42,132 nucleotides of DNA from NCBI GenBank assembly GCA_045539515.1, contig JAZQFN010000038.1, forward strand, positions 1 through 42,132, read 5' to 3'. Below the pieces are notes generated by a model, which searched no databases, was not told the DNA's origin, and was given only the letters and a program-made list of their open reading frames with translations. Positions 1-8,745 of the stretch are shown here, in pieces. Made by a program: the position numbers and the translations under genes. Position 1 is the stretch's first letter, and every line of letters starts with the position of its first letter. Origin of the DNA: RGIG8748 sp045539515. Lineage in GTDB: Bacteria > Bacillota > Clostridia > UMGS1810.

Positions 1-72
1 AAACTGTGGCAATACACTCCTTTAAATAGTCAAAGCTATAAAAATTTATAAAAAGTCCACAGTGTTTTATTG

Positions 73-81
73 ATTATATCA
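73..81 (-). promoter_or_regulatory. Possible outward-facing extended -10 promoter in the repeat
   Basis: Read on the minus strand this is TGATATAAT, an extended -10 (TG-n-TATAAT). No -35 box is recognisable. Downstream in the outward direction lies a second Shine-Dalgarno-like AAAGGAG followed by TGTATTG, resembling the inward AAAGGAG-CGTATTG at 96-109. The repeat may thus carry divergent leaders, one pointing out of the contig. This is a pattern call only. Confidence 0.3.
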
Positions 82-107
82 TAAAGGTTTAAAAGAAAGG
101 AGCGTAT

Positions 108-133
108 TGATATATTTAGGACTAAATATATCA
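108..133. other. 26-bp perfect palindrome with 2-bp centre (invertase-site-like or operator), left copy
   Basis: TGATATATTTAG is followed by GA and then CTAAATATATCA: two perfectly complementary 12-base half-sites around an asymmetric dinucleotide. Serine DNA invertases of the Hin/Gin type use 26-bp sites with two 12-bp halves and a 2-bp centre, so the geometry matches. A dimeric repressor operator or an RNA hairpin in the leader are equally possible readings. No recombinase gene is present in the window. Confidence 0.6.
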
Positions 134-146
134 TACAAGAAAATAT

Positions 147-3100
147 ATGAAAAAAAGCATACTTTCATTTTTAATAATCATATCAATTATGCTTGGCTTA
201 TGCCCTGTAGGCTATGCCGCAGCTCCTGAATTGCCGGCAAGCTTTACAAGCCTTACTGCAAAGATTGGTGCTGCATCGCCATTTAAGCCTATTCATATGT
301 ATGCCTCCATGCAGAATCCTCCCGACTTTACATGGCCTCAGATTACCGATGCCTATTCCTATGACATCAAGGTCTGCTCCGACGAGGCACTTACCACCAC
401 GGTATACAGCGCAAACGACATTAAATTCTCCTATTACAATTTTCGACATACTTTCACTCCCGGTACCTATTGGTGGGCTGTGCGCTACCGCAAAACAGCC
501 GGTGGTGAAGCTTCCGATTGGTCTGTAGCAAGGCGTTTTCGCATAGACCCATCGGCTCATGAGTACATAGTGCCGGATTTTAACGAGGTTGCAGCATCTA
601 TCCCGCAAACTCACCCAAGAATATGGTTTACAGAGGATACCATAGACGAATTTATAGCACAGAAAAATACCGTCAAAGGTAATACCATATATCAGAACAT
701 TGTAAACAGAGTACAGACTCATATGGGTCAGGAGTTTGAAGAGGATACCAATGTTATAACCTCTGTGGTTACATCCCGTGCCACAAGTCTTGGCTACAAG
801 GCGCAGAATGCGGCACTTGCCTACATTCTTACTGATGACCCTGAGGAAAAGAGAATATATGGTGATTTTGCCGTTTCCGCTCTTCTTCATGCGGCATCCT
901 GGGGTTATGAACTAAACGAAAAAGGACCCGACGGCAAGCTTATATATGTAAACGGCTCTGCGCGAAACGGCAATGACCAGGCGTTCTTTGAGCTTCTTAT
1001 GCGTACCTCCATGGCGTTTGACTGGATGTACAATTATATGGTGGAAGAGGGCAGGGAAGATGACCTCAAAACCATTCAGAATATGCTCATAGGCAGATTT
1101 GACACCATAAAGGACTATCAGCTTGACTTATTAAGAAAAGAGCCCTACAACTCCCATTTCTGGAGTTATTTCGGATATTATGGCATTACCTGTCTTGCAC
1201 TTATCCACGATATTGAAGGTATAGACGATTACTTTGCACAGATGCTTGAGCTTAACTCTGCACAGCTTCCTCCAATGAGTGTGGAAGACGGTGGCTGGAG
1301 TAAGGGTACAGCCTATTGGACCTATGCCTTCAGCCGTGACAAATGGTTTATGGATGCCATGAAGTATGCCGGCTACATAGACTACTACGACAAGGCATGG
1401 GCAAGAAACGAAACCCTGTGGGTTCTCTATATGTTCCCGGACAATTCCTGGGGCTCATTTGGTGACGGTTCCGGTGAGAGCAAAGCCGGTACATATCATA
1501 TAATGGGTCTTACAAAGCTTGGTAAGTTTACGGAAAACCCCGTGGCGTATTGGCTGAGAAACAAAATTGGCACCTTGGGCAGCGCAAGCAACTTAACCTT
1601 TGATGCCATAATGTATGCCGATACCGCAGAAGAAAAGGGTGAGGCACCCTACGATTACCCCAAGGCACACCTTTTCGTGGATCAGGGGATGGTGGGTATG
1701 CATTCTTCGGTTGTAAGCTCTGACAGAACCTCTCTGTACTTCCGTTCAGGTAAGTACGGCTCCTATAACCATATGCATGCGGACAACAACGCATTTTTCA
1801 TAGAGCACAATGGCAACAAGCTTGCCACAAAGAGCGGTTTCTACGACAGCTACCACTCTGTACATGACATAAACTTTACCCGTCAGACCTTCGCTCACAA
1901 CTCCATTACATACAATAAAGGAATAGGTCAGACCGATGACTCCATGGATGCCAACGGCACCGTTAAACAGTTTGTAACCCACCATGATTTTGATGCGGTG
2001 GTAGGTGATGCCACCAATGCCTACAGCGGAAATATCGGCGGATTTTTAAGAAGCATTATCTACATTCGTCCTGATAGCTACATAGTCATAGACAATTTAA
2101 GCGGAGGAAACTATTCCAGACGCTTTGAATGGTGGCTCAATGCCCCTCACGGCACTATGACTGTAGACGGCAAGAAGGCAAGGGTTGTAAATAACGGCTC
2201 ACAGCTTGATGTGGAAATGGTATACCCCGATAACATTGCCGACGGCGTATTTATGCAGGACTATGTAAATCCTGTAGACGGTGTGGAATATTACCCCGAT
2301 ACCACCTTGGGAAATATGACTGAAGAAAGAGCTTCCAAAGCTCCCGACAGAGTGTACTTCCAGACACCTGCCGCCACAGAGGCAAATATAATTTCCACCA
2401 TGAGCGTAAGTGAGGGCAATCCCACAACCTTTACCAAAACCGAGCACACAGGATACATTAAGCTCACTGTTGACGGTGACGATGAAAACACGGTTATATA
2501 TATCCGTACGGCATCTTCCGGCTCCGTCACCACAGAAGAGGGATATATATTTGATGCTACGGCACTTGTAATGAGCGACAGCACCTTTATGATGGTAAAC
2601 GGCACCTCTCTTACACAGAACGGCTCTGTAATAGAAAAAACAGAGGAGCCCATAACCCTTGTAATAGGAAAAGGACAAATGAGCCTTTCTGCAAATGACG
2701 ATGTAACCGTTAAAATATACAAAAATACATTCCTTAAAGATTATCTGCCCCAAAGCTTTGATATTGCAAATATGAAGGATTTAAGCGGCAGACAGATGGA
2801 AAGCTACGTTAAAGACAAACACAGCCCCACGGGCATTATGATGTCTTCAAAAAGCTCATATTATACTCTGTATGCCGATAAGGGTCACTATATGTACCTT
2901 ACAGAGCCCGAGGCTTTTGTAAGCAGCGACGAGATGATTCCCACAGATGTAAGAATAGTTCCGGCAGGGGAAAACAAAGCACAGCTCACCTGGGCTAATG
3001 CTACAGAAGGTGTGAGCTATGAAGCGGAAATAAACGGTGTGCTTCACAAAAACATTTCCTCTCCCTATGTATTTGATACATCCGATACCGATTATGTAAC

Positions 3101-4448
3101 TGTAAGGATGCTGGGCAAAGCCTACAATCTGGAAAGTGCATGGACCGACATTATCGCTTACTATCCAAATGCTAAAGCACATACATCGCATATTGAACTT
3201 AACATTGATTCCAAGGAAGAAACAGGCAAGCTTAAAGCAGGGGACAGGGTAATAGCAAGCGTACATCTTAACGATGCTTCTTCATACAATGTATCCCTGA
3301 TACTTGCTCAGTACAATAGTGAGGGCGAATTTGTGGATATGCTTCGCGCAGAAGACAAAACCCCCGTAAATACCCAACATCTTTTAAGTGTCGGACCCGG
3401 TGTTGCCTTGGAGGATGGAAACTATTTTAAGGCGTATACCGTTACCACAGATAAGATTGCTCCCATAGGAAAATCCGCCATAACTTCCGGATTGGCTGTA
3501 CTTGAGGATATAACCGTAGACGGAGTTTCCATAGAGAATTTCAGCCCCGATACATATTCCTATGCTATAACTACACCCTCTGACGGAACTCTGCCTGTAA
3601 TTAAGGGCGTAAGCTCCAACAACGGACTTTATATAACAACCCAGTATTCCATTGCATCAGGCTCCAAATCGGCAACTGCCACAATTACCGCAGAAGCCTA
3701 CGACGGCACAAAGGCAGAGTACACGGTAAATGTGGCTCTTGCAGAGGGTGCCTCAAAGATTATACCTTTTATAAAGGACTTTAAGCAGATTTGCGGCGGT
3801 ATGACATTTAATGAGTACTGTGAATATGTGGAAAGTATATATGGCGTTAGCCCTGCAGAAGGTTTTACTGCTTCAAGTATGAAGAAAAAAGTACCCTCCA
3901 ACTATTCTGTTCGGCAGTTTGTTGTAGGCGGACCTCTTACCGGAGGTAATAATACACAGCGTAGATTTACAAGCCTGGACAAAAAATTCGGTTGGGAAAA
4001 TTTGTATTTCATAGCAACTGACCCTGCTATGAGTCAGGCTCCTACCAATGCACCTCTTTGGGTTCAAGCGGCATTTTACGGAACTCCTGAAACAGAGGAA
4101 ATTTTAGATGCCGACGGAAACGGCACGGGAGAAAATCTGCAATATGATTTTTCTGAATATTTTGTACCTTGGTATGAATTTGAGGTAACACGTGACTGTG
4201 AGGTAATAATCTTATCTCAGAACAAATTACCTTACTATGGAAACGAAAAGACATGGAAGTATTCCTATCTTGAAACCTCACCATATGAAGCCTTGAGAAC
4301 CGATACTCTGGGCAAAACCTCCGGGGTGGATTCCTTCAGAAACATCTATGTTAAGGAGTTTAAAGCAGGGGATAAGGTGAACCTTTACAACGAAAACAAC
4401 GGTCAAAAACCCGTTACGGGTTATCTTACAATGATAAATCCAAAATAA
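147..4448 (+). CDS. Secreted multidomain heparinase II/III-like polysaccharide lyase (DUF4962 type)
   Basis: The 1,433-residue protein starts with a signal peptide (basic MKKS, hydrophobic core, AYA site near residue 25). Residues about 35-130 look like the beta-sandwich of DUF4962 (FTWPQITDAYSYDIKV). An alpha-toroid-like region follows, with HPRIWFTEDTIDEFI near 155. The heparinase II/III-like beta region is at about 510-700, with HMHADNNAFFIEHNG and NYSRRFEWWLNAPHG. Later segments include a fibronectin-III-like stretch (about 930-1000), a cadherin-like Ig domain (about 1130-1220) and an unrecognised C-terminal domain. Family members cleave acidic polysaccharides by beta-elimination; the substrate is not predictable here. 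No good Shine-Dalgarno lies close to the ATG at 147. The nearest, in the repeat, is about 45 bases upstream, before a short overlapping TTG frame. It probably forms a unit with the amidase gene downstream. Confidence 0.8.
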   Translation: MKKSILSFLIIISIMLGLCPVGYAAAPELPASFTSLTAKIGAASPFKPIHMYASMQNPPDFTWPQITDAYSYDIKVCSDEALTTTVYSANDIKFSYYNFRHTFTPGTYWWAVRYRKTAGGEASDWSVARRFRIDPSAHEYIVPDFNEVAASIPQTHPRIWFTEDTIDEFIAQKNTVKGNTIYQNIVNRVQTHMGQEFEEDTNVITSVVTSRATSLGYKAQNAALAYILTDDPEEKRIYGDFAVSALLHAASWGYELNEKGPDGKLIYVNGSARNGNDQAFFELLMRTSMAFDWMYNYMVEEGREDDLKTIQNMLIGRFDTIKDYQLDLLRKEPYNSHFWSYFGYYGITCLALIHDIEGIDDYFAQMLELNSAQLPPMSVEDGGWSKGTAYWTYAFSRDKWFMDAMKYAGYIDYYDKAWARNETLWVLYMFPDNSWGSFGDGSGESKAGTYHIMGLTKLGKFTENPVAYWLRNKIGTLGSASNLTFDAIMYADTAEEKGEAPYDYPKAHLFVDQGMVGMHSSVVSSDRTSLYFRSGKYGSYNHMHADNNAFFIEHNGNKLATKSGFYDSYHSVHDINFTRQTFAHNSITYNKGIGQTDDSMDANGTVKQFVTHHDFDAVVGDATNAYSGNIGGFLRSIIYIRPDSYIVIDNLSGGNYSRRFEWWLNAPHGTMTVDGKKARVVNNGSQLDVEMVYPDNIADGVFMQDYVNPVDGVEYYPDTTLGNMTEERASKAPDRVYFQTPAATEANIISTMSVSEGNPTTFTKTEHTGYIKLTVDGDDENTVIYIRTASSGSVTTEEGYIFDATALVMSDSTFMMVNGTSLTQNGSVIEKTEEPITLVIGKGQMSLSANDDVTVKIYKNTFLKDYLPQSFDIANMKDLSGRQMESYVKDKHSPTGIMMSSKSSYYTLYADKGHYMYLTEPEAFVSSDEMIPTDVRIVPAGENKAQLTWANATEGVSYEAEINGVLHKNISSPYVFDTSDTDYVTVRMLGKAYNLESAWTDIIAYYPNAKAHTSHIELNIDSKEETGKLKAGDRVIASVHLNDASSYNVSLILAQYNSEGEFVDMLRAEDKTPVNTQHLLSVGPGVALEDGNYFKAYTVTTDKIAPIGKSAITSGLAVLEDITVDGVSIENFSPDTYSYAITTPSDGTLPVIKGVSSNNGLYITTQYSIASGSKSATATITAEAYDGTKAEYTVNVALAEGASKIIPFIKDFKQICGGMTFNEYCEYVESIYGVSPAEGFTASSMKKKVPSNYSVRQFVVGGPLTGGNNTQRRFTSLDKKFGWENLYFIATDPAMSQAPTNAPLWVQAAFYGTPETEEILDADGNGTGENLQYDFSEYFVPWYEFEVTRDCEVIILSQNKLPYYGNEKTWKYSYLETSPYEALRTDTLGKTSGVDSFRNIYVKEFKAGDKVNLYNENNGQKPVTGYLTMINPK

Positions 4449-4511
4449 TGGTTTACATATTTGAAAATTTGTTGTAAAATAAGTACAGACACTACCATTG
4501 GAGGAAGAGTT

Positions 4512-5738
4512 ATGTATCATTTTAATGCAGACAACTGGATAGTGGATATTGCGGAGCCTTCATTCAGCACAGTGAGTTTGGATGGAGATACTGCAGTATT
4601 TGAAAAGAAAAGCTTTGCCAAGACTATAATCCGTCATACAGAAAAGGCGGAAGTCGGCAAAACCTACCGTTTTAGTGTGAATTTAAATTATGAAGATATA
4701 CAAAGCGTAATTTATCCATACGCTATGGTTGGCTTTCAAATGGAAAACGGAGATTTTATTGAGCGCACCTTTGCCAATAATACCGATTCCAGGGGTAACA
4801 CCAAGGAACTTGTTTTCACCGTTCCCGAAGGCACAAATAATCTGGTAATCTTCCTGGGGCTTAAGGGAAGGGGAAAGGTAATATGGCAGAAGCCCACCCT
4901 TACAGAGTGCAAGGCTCCAAAGGTTAAGAAAGCAAAGCTTGCTTCCGTATATGTGCCTACCTGCAATACCCTGGAGCTTGCTCTTGAAAAGATAATTTCC
5001 GGGGTGGACGAAGCCGGCAGAAAGGGTGCAGACCTTATTGCCTTAAGTGAGATTATTTATGACTTTGGTGCAGGAGTTCCCATTCCCGAAGTTGCAGAAA
5101 ACATCAAAGAGGGCGGCACCTTTCTTAATGCTATGAAGTTGAAGGCAAGAGAGTATGGATGTTACATAGTAGCTAATCTCCACGAAAAAGATGATGACAA
5201 TCACTATTACAATACTTCTGTACTTATAGGCAGAGATGGCGAAATAGTGGGAAAATACAGTAAGACTCATAACTCCATGAGCGAATTTGAAAAGGGTGTA
5301 ACTCCGGGCGAAGAGTACCCGGTATTTGATACCGATTTCGGAAAGGTCGGTATGCTCATATGCTGGGATGCCTATTTCCCCGAGCCTGCAAGGATTCTTA
5401 CGCAGAACGGTGCAGACCTTATAGTGGTTTCCACAGTTGGAGATGCGGCGTACCGTCATGTTGCCCGTGCTATGGAAAACGGTGTGTATGTGCTTGTATC
5501 CGGCAATCACTATGCCAACCTTAATAATTGCGGTATTCTCCCATGCAAGGTTATAGACCCTCAGGGAAATATTTTAAGTCAGAGTATGGATGAAAAATCC
5601 TGTGCTTTTGCAGAGGTAAACCTTAAGGATAAGCTTCTCACAGGGTATCTTTCCATACCGGGAACATTTACCAATCCTCATAATGTATATGCAAATGACA
5701 GAAGACCCGAGCTATATAAGCAAATTAGTGAATTTTAA
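4512..5738 (+). CDS. Carbon-nitrogen hydrolase (nitrilase superfamily amidase) with N-terminal beta domain
   Basis: I chose the ATG at 4512 because GGAGGAAGAG lies just upstream; a longer frame from 4461 has no such site. The protein is 408 residues. About the first 140 residues resemble a carbohydrate-binding-like beta domain. The rest is a nitrilase-superfamily hydrolase with its triad: Glu in IALSEIIYDFG (about 180), Lys in GKYSKTHN (about 250) and Cys in MLICWDAYFPE (about 284). Family members hydrolyse amides or nitriles through the Cys. There is no signal peptide, so it is cytoplasmic. It starts 63 bases after the secreted lyase and probably shares its transcript, which suggests it processes an amide product of imported sugar, but the substrate is unknown. 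Confidence 0.85.
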   Translation: MYHFNADNWIVDIAEPSFSTVSLDGDTAVFEKKSFAKTIIRHTEKAEVGKTYRFSVNLNYEDIQSVIYPYAMVGFQMENGDFIERTFANNTDSRGNTKELVFTVPEGTNNLVIFLGLKGRGKVIWQKPTLTECKAPKVKKAKLASVYVPTCNTLELALEKIISGVDEAGRKGADLIALSEIIYDFGAGVPIPEVAENIKEGGTFLNAMKLKAREYGCYIVANLHEKDDDNHYYNTSVLIGRDGEIVGKYSKTHNSMSEFEKGVTPGEEYPVFDTDFGKVGMLICWDAYFPEPARILTQNGADLIVVSTVGDAAYRHVARAMENGVYVLVSGNHYANLNNCGILPCKVIDPQGNILSQSMDEKSCAFAEVNLKDKLLTGYLSIPGTFTNPHNVYANDRRPELYKQISEF

Positions 5739-5742
5739 TGAT

Positions 5743-5776
5743 AAAAAATACGATGCATATTAACTATGCATCGTAT
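5743..5776 (-). terminator. Intrinsic terminator, minus-strand orientation
   Basis: An 11-bp perfect stem (ATACGATGCAT at 5748-5758 with its complement at 5766-5776) and a 7-base loop. On the minus strand it is followed by a run of Ts (5743-5748 are A on the plus strand). It could end transcripts coming from the 6008-8644 gene block, or act as a 3' hairpin for the amidase transcript. Confidence 0.6.
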
Positions 5777-6005
5777 CAGACTGTCGAAAAAGAACGCACC
5801 GCAAAGTGAATATAAAAAATGAAAGCTCATTAGTAAGAAATATTACATCATTACTAATGGGCTTTTTTCATTTCTGTAGCTTTTGTCATAAATGCCAAAA
5901 GGCGCTATTTTACACACTTTGCTTACTTCGTCACCGCTGATTGCCGTACCTTTGTACTGCCTGCTTCGCGCTTCCTCGTCTGCGTCCATTTTCGTTCGTC
6001 TTATT
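5777..6005 (-). repeat. Probable dispersed clostridial repeat with a 48-codon ORF
   Basis: This 230-base stretch between convergent genes holds a hairpin (5822-5868, AGCTCATTAGTAA pairing with TTACTAATGGGCT, T-run on plus and A-run on minus) and a minus-strand ORF from ATG 5989 to TAA 5843. The ORF encodes a 48-residue basic peptide with SKVCKIAPFGIYDKS. Its base composition is richer in CG-type words than its neighbours, and no Shine-Dalgarno is evident. From memory, similar text recurs between genes in gut Clostridia, so I read it as a dispersed repeat with a spurious ORF and an embedded bidirectional terminator. Copy number cannot be seen from one window. Confidence 0.4.
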
Positions 6006-6007
6006 TT

Positions 6008-6958
6008 TTATATCATATTTATTATTTTTTCGTTTACGGCAATTATTTTTTTGCCGGTTTCAGGAGTAACGATTTCGTTTTCTTCGCCTTTAAGCATTTT
6101 TACAAGCTCTGCAATCTGCCGTTCAAATATGTCACTTGTGTCGAAATCGTAAACAACAGGTTCTTCTCCCAGCCTGAGCACACTCATACTGCTGCCGCCG
6201 TCTTTAATTGCAACAGTACCTTCCGTAAAGTAGAAGTATGTATCGTATTGTGTGGGGACCTTGGTTCCGCAGTAGGTAAGGGCTGCACTTACTCCGCCTG
6301 TAAGCTTCAAGAGAACCTGACAGGTGGCTTCCACATCGTCGTCGGACACAAAGTTATTGCCAAAGGCGTGTACATCTTCAATTTCAAGACCTGTGGTGTA
6401 GATTATTTTATCCAGGGTGTGAGCACAGTAGTTCATCACTATGCCGCCGCCTGCAAGCTTTTTGTTTAAAAACCACTTGGGTCTTACCTCGGTAAAGTAA
6501 TAGATATTTCTCGTTTCTGTAATGGAGCAAAGCTTACCGAGCTTTCCCGAGTCTATTATGTCTTTAAGTATACGGTAGCAGTCAAAATATTTCTGCACGT
6601 GACCAATGCCGAATTTAGCAGAGGACTTTTTTGCTGTAGCAATCATTTCTTCACATTCTGACACGGTGTTTGCCATGGGTTTTTCCACAAGTACAGATAT
6701 GCCTTTTTGGAGAAAGTACACAGATACTTCCTTGTGCAGAAAGTGGGGAAGGTTAAGGATTACACAGTCCAGGTCTTCCTTTTTTGCCATTTCCCTGTAG
6801 TCGGTGTAAATGGTTGCACCTGTTCCTTCTGCGGCAGTTTCAGCCTTTTGGGGGTCAATGTCGCATACTGCTGTTATTTTAAGCTCATCGGTTTTAAGGA
6901 TTGCATCTTTGTGGGATTCGGCAATTATTCCCGTACCCACAAGACCTATTTTAAACAT
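6008..6958 (-). CDS. Gfo/Idh/MocA-family NAD(P)-dependent oxidoreductase
   Basis: I start it at the ATG at 6958 (MFKIGLVGTG), which has GAGGGTG about 6 bases upstream; a GTG three codons earlier is in the same frame. The 316-residue length is usual for the family. The N-terminal Rossmann motif GLVGTGIIAESH binds the dinucleotide. VEKPMANT (about 95) carries the conserved catalytic-region Lys of the EKP motif. GGGIVMNYCAHTLDKI (about 170-185) carries the family's D/H catalytic positions. Such enzymes oxidise or reduce sugar or inositol hydroxyls. It follows the 2-hydroxyacid dehydrogenase by 26 bases, so the two probably form one operon acting on a sugar acid or keto-sugar; the substrate is unknown. 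Confidence 0.85.
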   Translation of the reverse strand: MFKIGLVGTGIIAESHKDAILKTDELKITAVCDIDPQKAETAAEGTGATIYTDYREMAKKEDLDCVILNLPHFLHKEVSVYFLQKGISVLVEKPMANTVSECEEMIATAKKSSAKFGIGHVQKYFDCYRILKDIIDSGKLGKLCSITETRNIYYFTEVRPKWFLNKKLAGGGIVMNYCAHTLDKIIYTTGLEIEDVHAFGNNFVSDDDVEATCQVLLKLTGGVSAALTYCGTKVPTQYDTYFYFTEGTVAIKDGGSSMSVLRLGEEPVVYDFDTSDIFERQIAELVKMLKGEENEIVTPETGKKIIAVNEKIINMI

Positions 6959-6984
6959 AAAAGACACCCTCTTTTTATGTATTA

Positions 6985-7986
6985 TCAGCCGCCTACTGTC
7001 ATTCTTGCTGCCTGTGATTTGGTTATTTCGAGGTAAACTTCTCTTCCTTCAGCCCAATCCACAATATTTCTTGCAAGAGCAGCTGTAATCTTTGCTCTTC
7101 TGTCTACTGTGGGTCCTGCAAGGTGAGGTACGCAGTATACATTGTCGAGAGTTCTTAAGGGAGAGTCAGCTTCTAATGGCTCGTTGTAGTATACGTCAAG
7201 TATTGCCTTAAATCTGCCTGTTTTTAATTCTTCTATCATAGCAGGCTCATCTACTACTCTTCCTCTTGCGGTGTTTACAAAGACTGCGCCGTCCTTTATA
7301 AGCTTAAACTGTTCCTTGCCTATAAGACCTCTTGTACGCTCGTTCATGGCAGAGTGGAGAGATACCACCTTGCACTGGAGAGCTTCTTCAAGGCTTACCT
7401 GAGTTACATTGTATTTTGCAAGAAAATCGGGGTCAATGGGGTAACCGGAGTAAGCTTTAATCTTAACACGGAGGGGCTGGAGGAATTCTATAAGGAACTT
7501 GGATATTGCACCCATACCGATTATGCCGATTTCACCGTCAAGGAGACCCTCGGTATAGTCGCCTCCAAGCTGCCAACCGCCGTTTCTTACATTATTGGTG
7601 TATTTGGGTATATCACGGAGAGCTGTGAGAATATATGCAATAGTGCCTTCTGCCACGGAGTCTGCATACATAAGGTTTCCGCTCATAACCATAATTCCGT
7701 TGTCATAAATATCGGGAGTTACAAGACTTCCAACAGAACCGCCTGTGTGAGCAATTGCTTTTATGTTGGTTCCCTTAACCATATCGTATGTAATCTGAGG
7801 ATGTCCCCAACCTGTCATTACAACATCGGCATCCTTAACTGCAGCTTTAAATTCGTCCTGAGTAATGTTTCTTTCAAGGTCTGAATACTCTACCTCAAAA
7901 AGGCTTGCCATAAGCTCTCTTACTTCGTTAGTAAGGAAGGTCTTTGCAACATTTCCGGTTTTTGGTATTGATACAAATACTTTCAT
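6985..7986 (-). CDS. D-isomer-specific 2-hydroxyacid dehydrogenase
   Basis: The best start is the ATG at 7986 (MKVFVSIPKTG), 8 bases after GAAAGGA; the ATG at 7995 overlaps that site. The protein has 333 residues. The NAD-binding motif GEIGIIGMGAISKFLIEFL lies near 150-170, after an N-terminal substrate domain. The active site follows: Arg in VNTARGRVVDE, Glu in the next strand region, and His in YCVPHLAGPT. Family members reduce 2-keto acids to D-2-hydroxy acids in the cytoplasm (phosphoglycerate, glycerate, lactate and others). It is the first gene of a two-gene operon with the Gfo/Idh/MocA enzyme. A specific substrate cannot be assigned. Confidence 0.85.
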   Translation of the reverse strand: MKVFVSIPKTGNVAKTFLTNEVRELMASLFEVEYSDLERNITQDEFKAAVKDADVVMTGWGHPQITYDMVKGTNIKAIAHTGGSVGSLVTPDIYDNGIMVMSGNLMYADSVAEGTIAYILTALRDIPKYTNNVRNGGWQLGGDYTEGLLDGEIGIIGMGAISKFLIEFLQPLRVKIKAYSGYPIDPDFLAKYNVTQVSLEEALQCKVVSLHSAMNERTRGLIGKEQFKLIKDGAVFVNTARGRVVDEPAMIEELKTGRFKAILDVYYNEPLEADSPLRTLDNVYCVPHLAGPTVDRRAKITAALARNIVDWAEGREVYLEITKSQAARMTVGG

Positions 7987-8066
7987 TTTATTCATCCTTT
8001 CGGTGTTTAATTACTGATAGTTTAATTATAATGTTTGTTGTACTAAAAAGCAAGTAATTTGTATAA

Positions 8067-8112
8067 GAAAAATGGGAATGTAAAGAATCAAGTTTTTTAC
8101 ATTCCCATTTGA
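8067..8112. terminator. Bidirectional terminator between pyrophosphatase and dehydrogenase genes
   Basis: AAATGGGAATGTAAA (about 8070-8085) pairs with TTTACATTCCCATTT (8096-8110). A-rich sequence precedes and T-rich sequence follows. Its GGGAATGTAAA core resembles the palindromes at 17518 and 28127, so it may belong to the same dispersed family. Confidence 0.75.
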
Positions 8113-8113
8113 T

Positions 8114-8644
8114 TTAACAATATGTGTCTTTGTATAATTGAATACATTTTTCAATAATTTCTTTGGATTCCTCTGCAGACACGGTTTCGTTAACCACTGT
8201 TTCTTTGCTTTCCAGAGATTTGTACACACGGAAAAAATGAGAGATTTCGTCAAATATGTGCTTGGGCAGCTGAGATATGTCTGTATAACAGCTGTATGCA
8301 GGGTCATTTACCGGCACAGCAATTATCTTTTCGTCGATTTCGTCATTGTCGGTCATTTTGAGTGCACCAATGGGTATACATTCAACCAATGTCATAGGGA
8401 CGATTTCCTCCTGACAAAGTACGAGCACATCGAGAGGGTCGTTGTCCTCAGCATAGGTACGTGGGATAAAACCATAATTTGCAGGATAGTGGGTTGATGT
8501 ATACAGAACTCTGTCTAAACGCAAAAGACCTGTGTCTTTATCCATTTCATATTTGTTTTTGCATCCGGCAGGGATTTCTATCACTGCCATAAATTTATCT
8601 TTGGATATTCTTCGGGGATTTATAGCGTGCCATATGTTGGACAT
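8114..8644 (-). CDS. ppa: Family I inorganic pyrophosphatase
   Basis: Starting at the ATG at 8644 (MSNIWHAIN), preceded by AAAGGAAAGG, gives 176 residues, the usual size for soluble family I enzymes. The signature is clear: KNKYEMDKDTGLLRLDR near 30-45, YPANYGFIPRTYAEDNDPLDVLVL (with the metal-binding Asp cluster DNDPLD), and KIIAVPVNDP. The enzyme hydrolyses pyrophosphate to two phosphates with Mg2+, pulling biosynthetic reactions forward. An upstream in-frame extension to 8689 lacks a ribosome site and is not conserved in the family, so I leave it out. The gene is flanked by terminators or a tRNA and appears to be a single-gene unit. Confidence 0.93.
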   Translation of the reverse strand: MSNIWHAINPRRISKDKFMAVIEIPAGCKNKYEMDKDTGLLRLDRVLYTSTHYPANYGFIPRTYAEDNDPLDVLVLCQEEIVPMTLVECIPIGALKMTDNDEIDEKIIAVPVNDPAYSCYTDISQLPKHIFDEISHFFRVYKSLESKETVVNETVSAEESKEIIEKCIQLYKDTYC

Positions 8645-8709
8645 ATTATCAAGACCTTTCCTTTGGATATTATATGTATATATTAGCATATTATTGCGGT
8701 GATTTCAAT

Positions 8710-8745
8710 AATAAAAATAACCGCACTTTTGTGCGGTTAATTTTT
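8710..8745. terminator. Terminator downstream of tRNA-Gln
   Basis: AACCGCAC, a TTTT loop, then GTGCGGTT, with T-runs on both strands. It ends the minus-strand tRNA transcript. Confidence 0.75.

Larger units (their letters stand above)
1..141 (+). repeat. Left copy of a perfect 141-bp terminal inverted repeat
   Basis: Bases 1-141 are identical to the reverse complement of 41992-42132; base 142 is the first mismatch. The repeat is AT-rich and holds an AAAGGAG-type ribosome binding site at 96-102, a 26-bp palindrome at 108-133, and a smaller inverted pair, ACTGTGG (3-9) and CCACAGT (57-63). It stops 5 bp before the ATG of the heparinase-like gene, so it supplies that gene's whole visible leader. 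The length of exactly 141 matches a k-mer overlap of a de Bruijn assembler. The biological repeat is therefore at least 141 bp and probably runs on outside the contig. Confidence 0.95.

Noticed and set aside
198..890. Long minus-strand frame opposite the heparinase-like gene
   Set aside because: It is a shadow of a well-supported coding sequence with a signal peptide and family motifs; its Cys-rich translation resembles no protein.
4461..4511. Longer start for the amidase
   Set aside because: There is no ribosome site before 4461, whereas GGAGGAAGAG lies just before the ATG at 4512.
8645..8689. N-terminal extension of the pyrophosphatase
   Set aside because: It is not part of the family's usual length, and the good ribosome site lies inside the extension.
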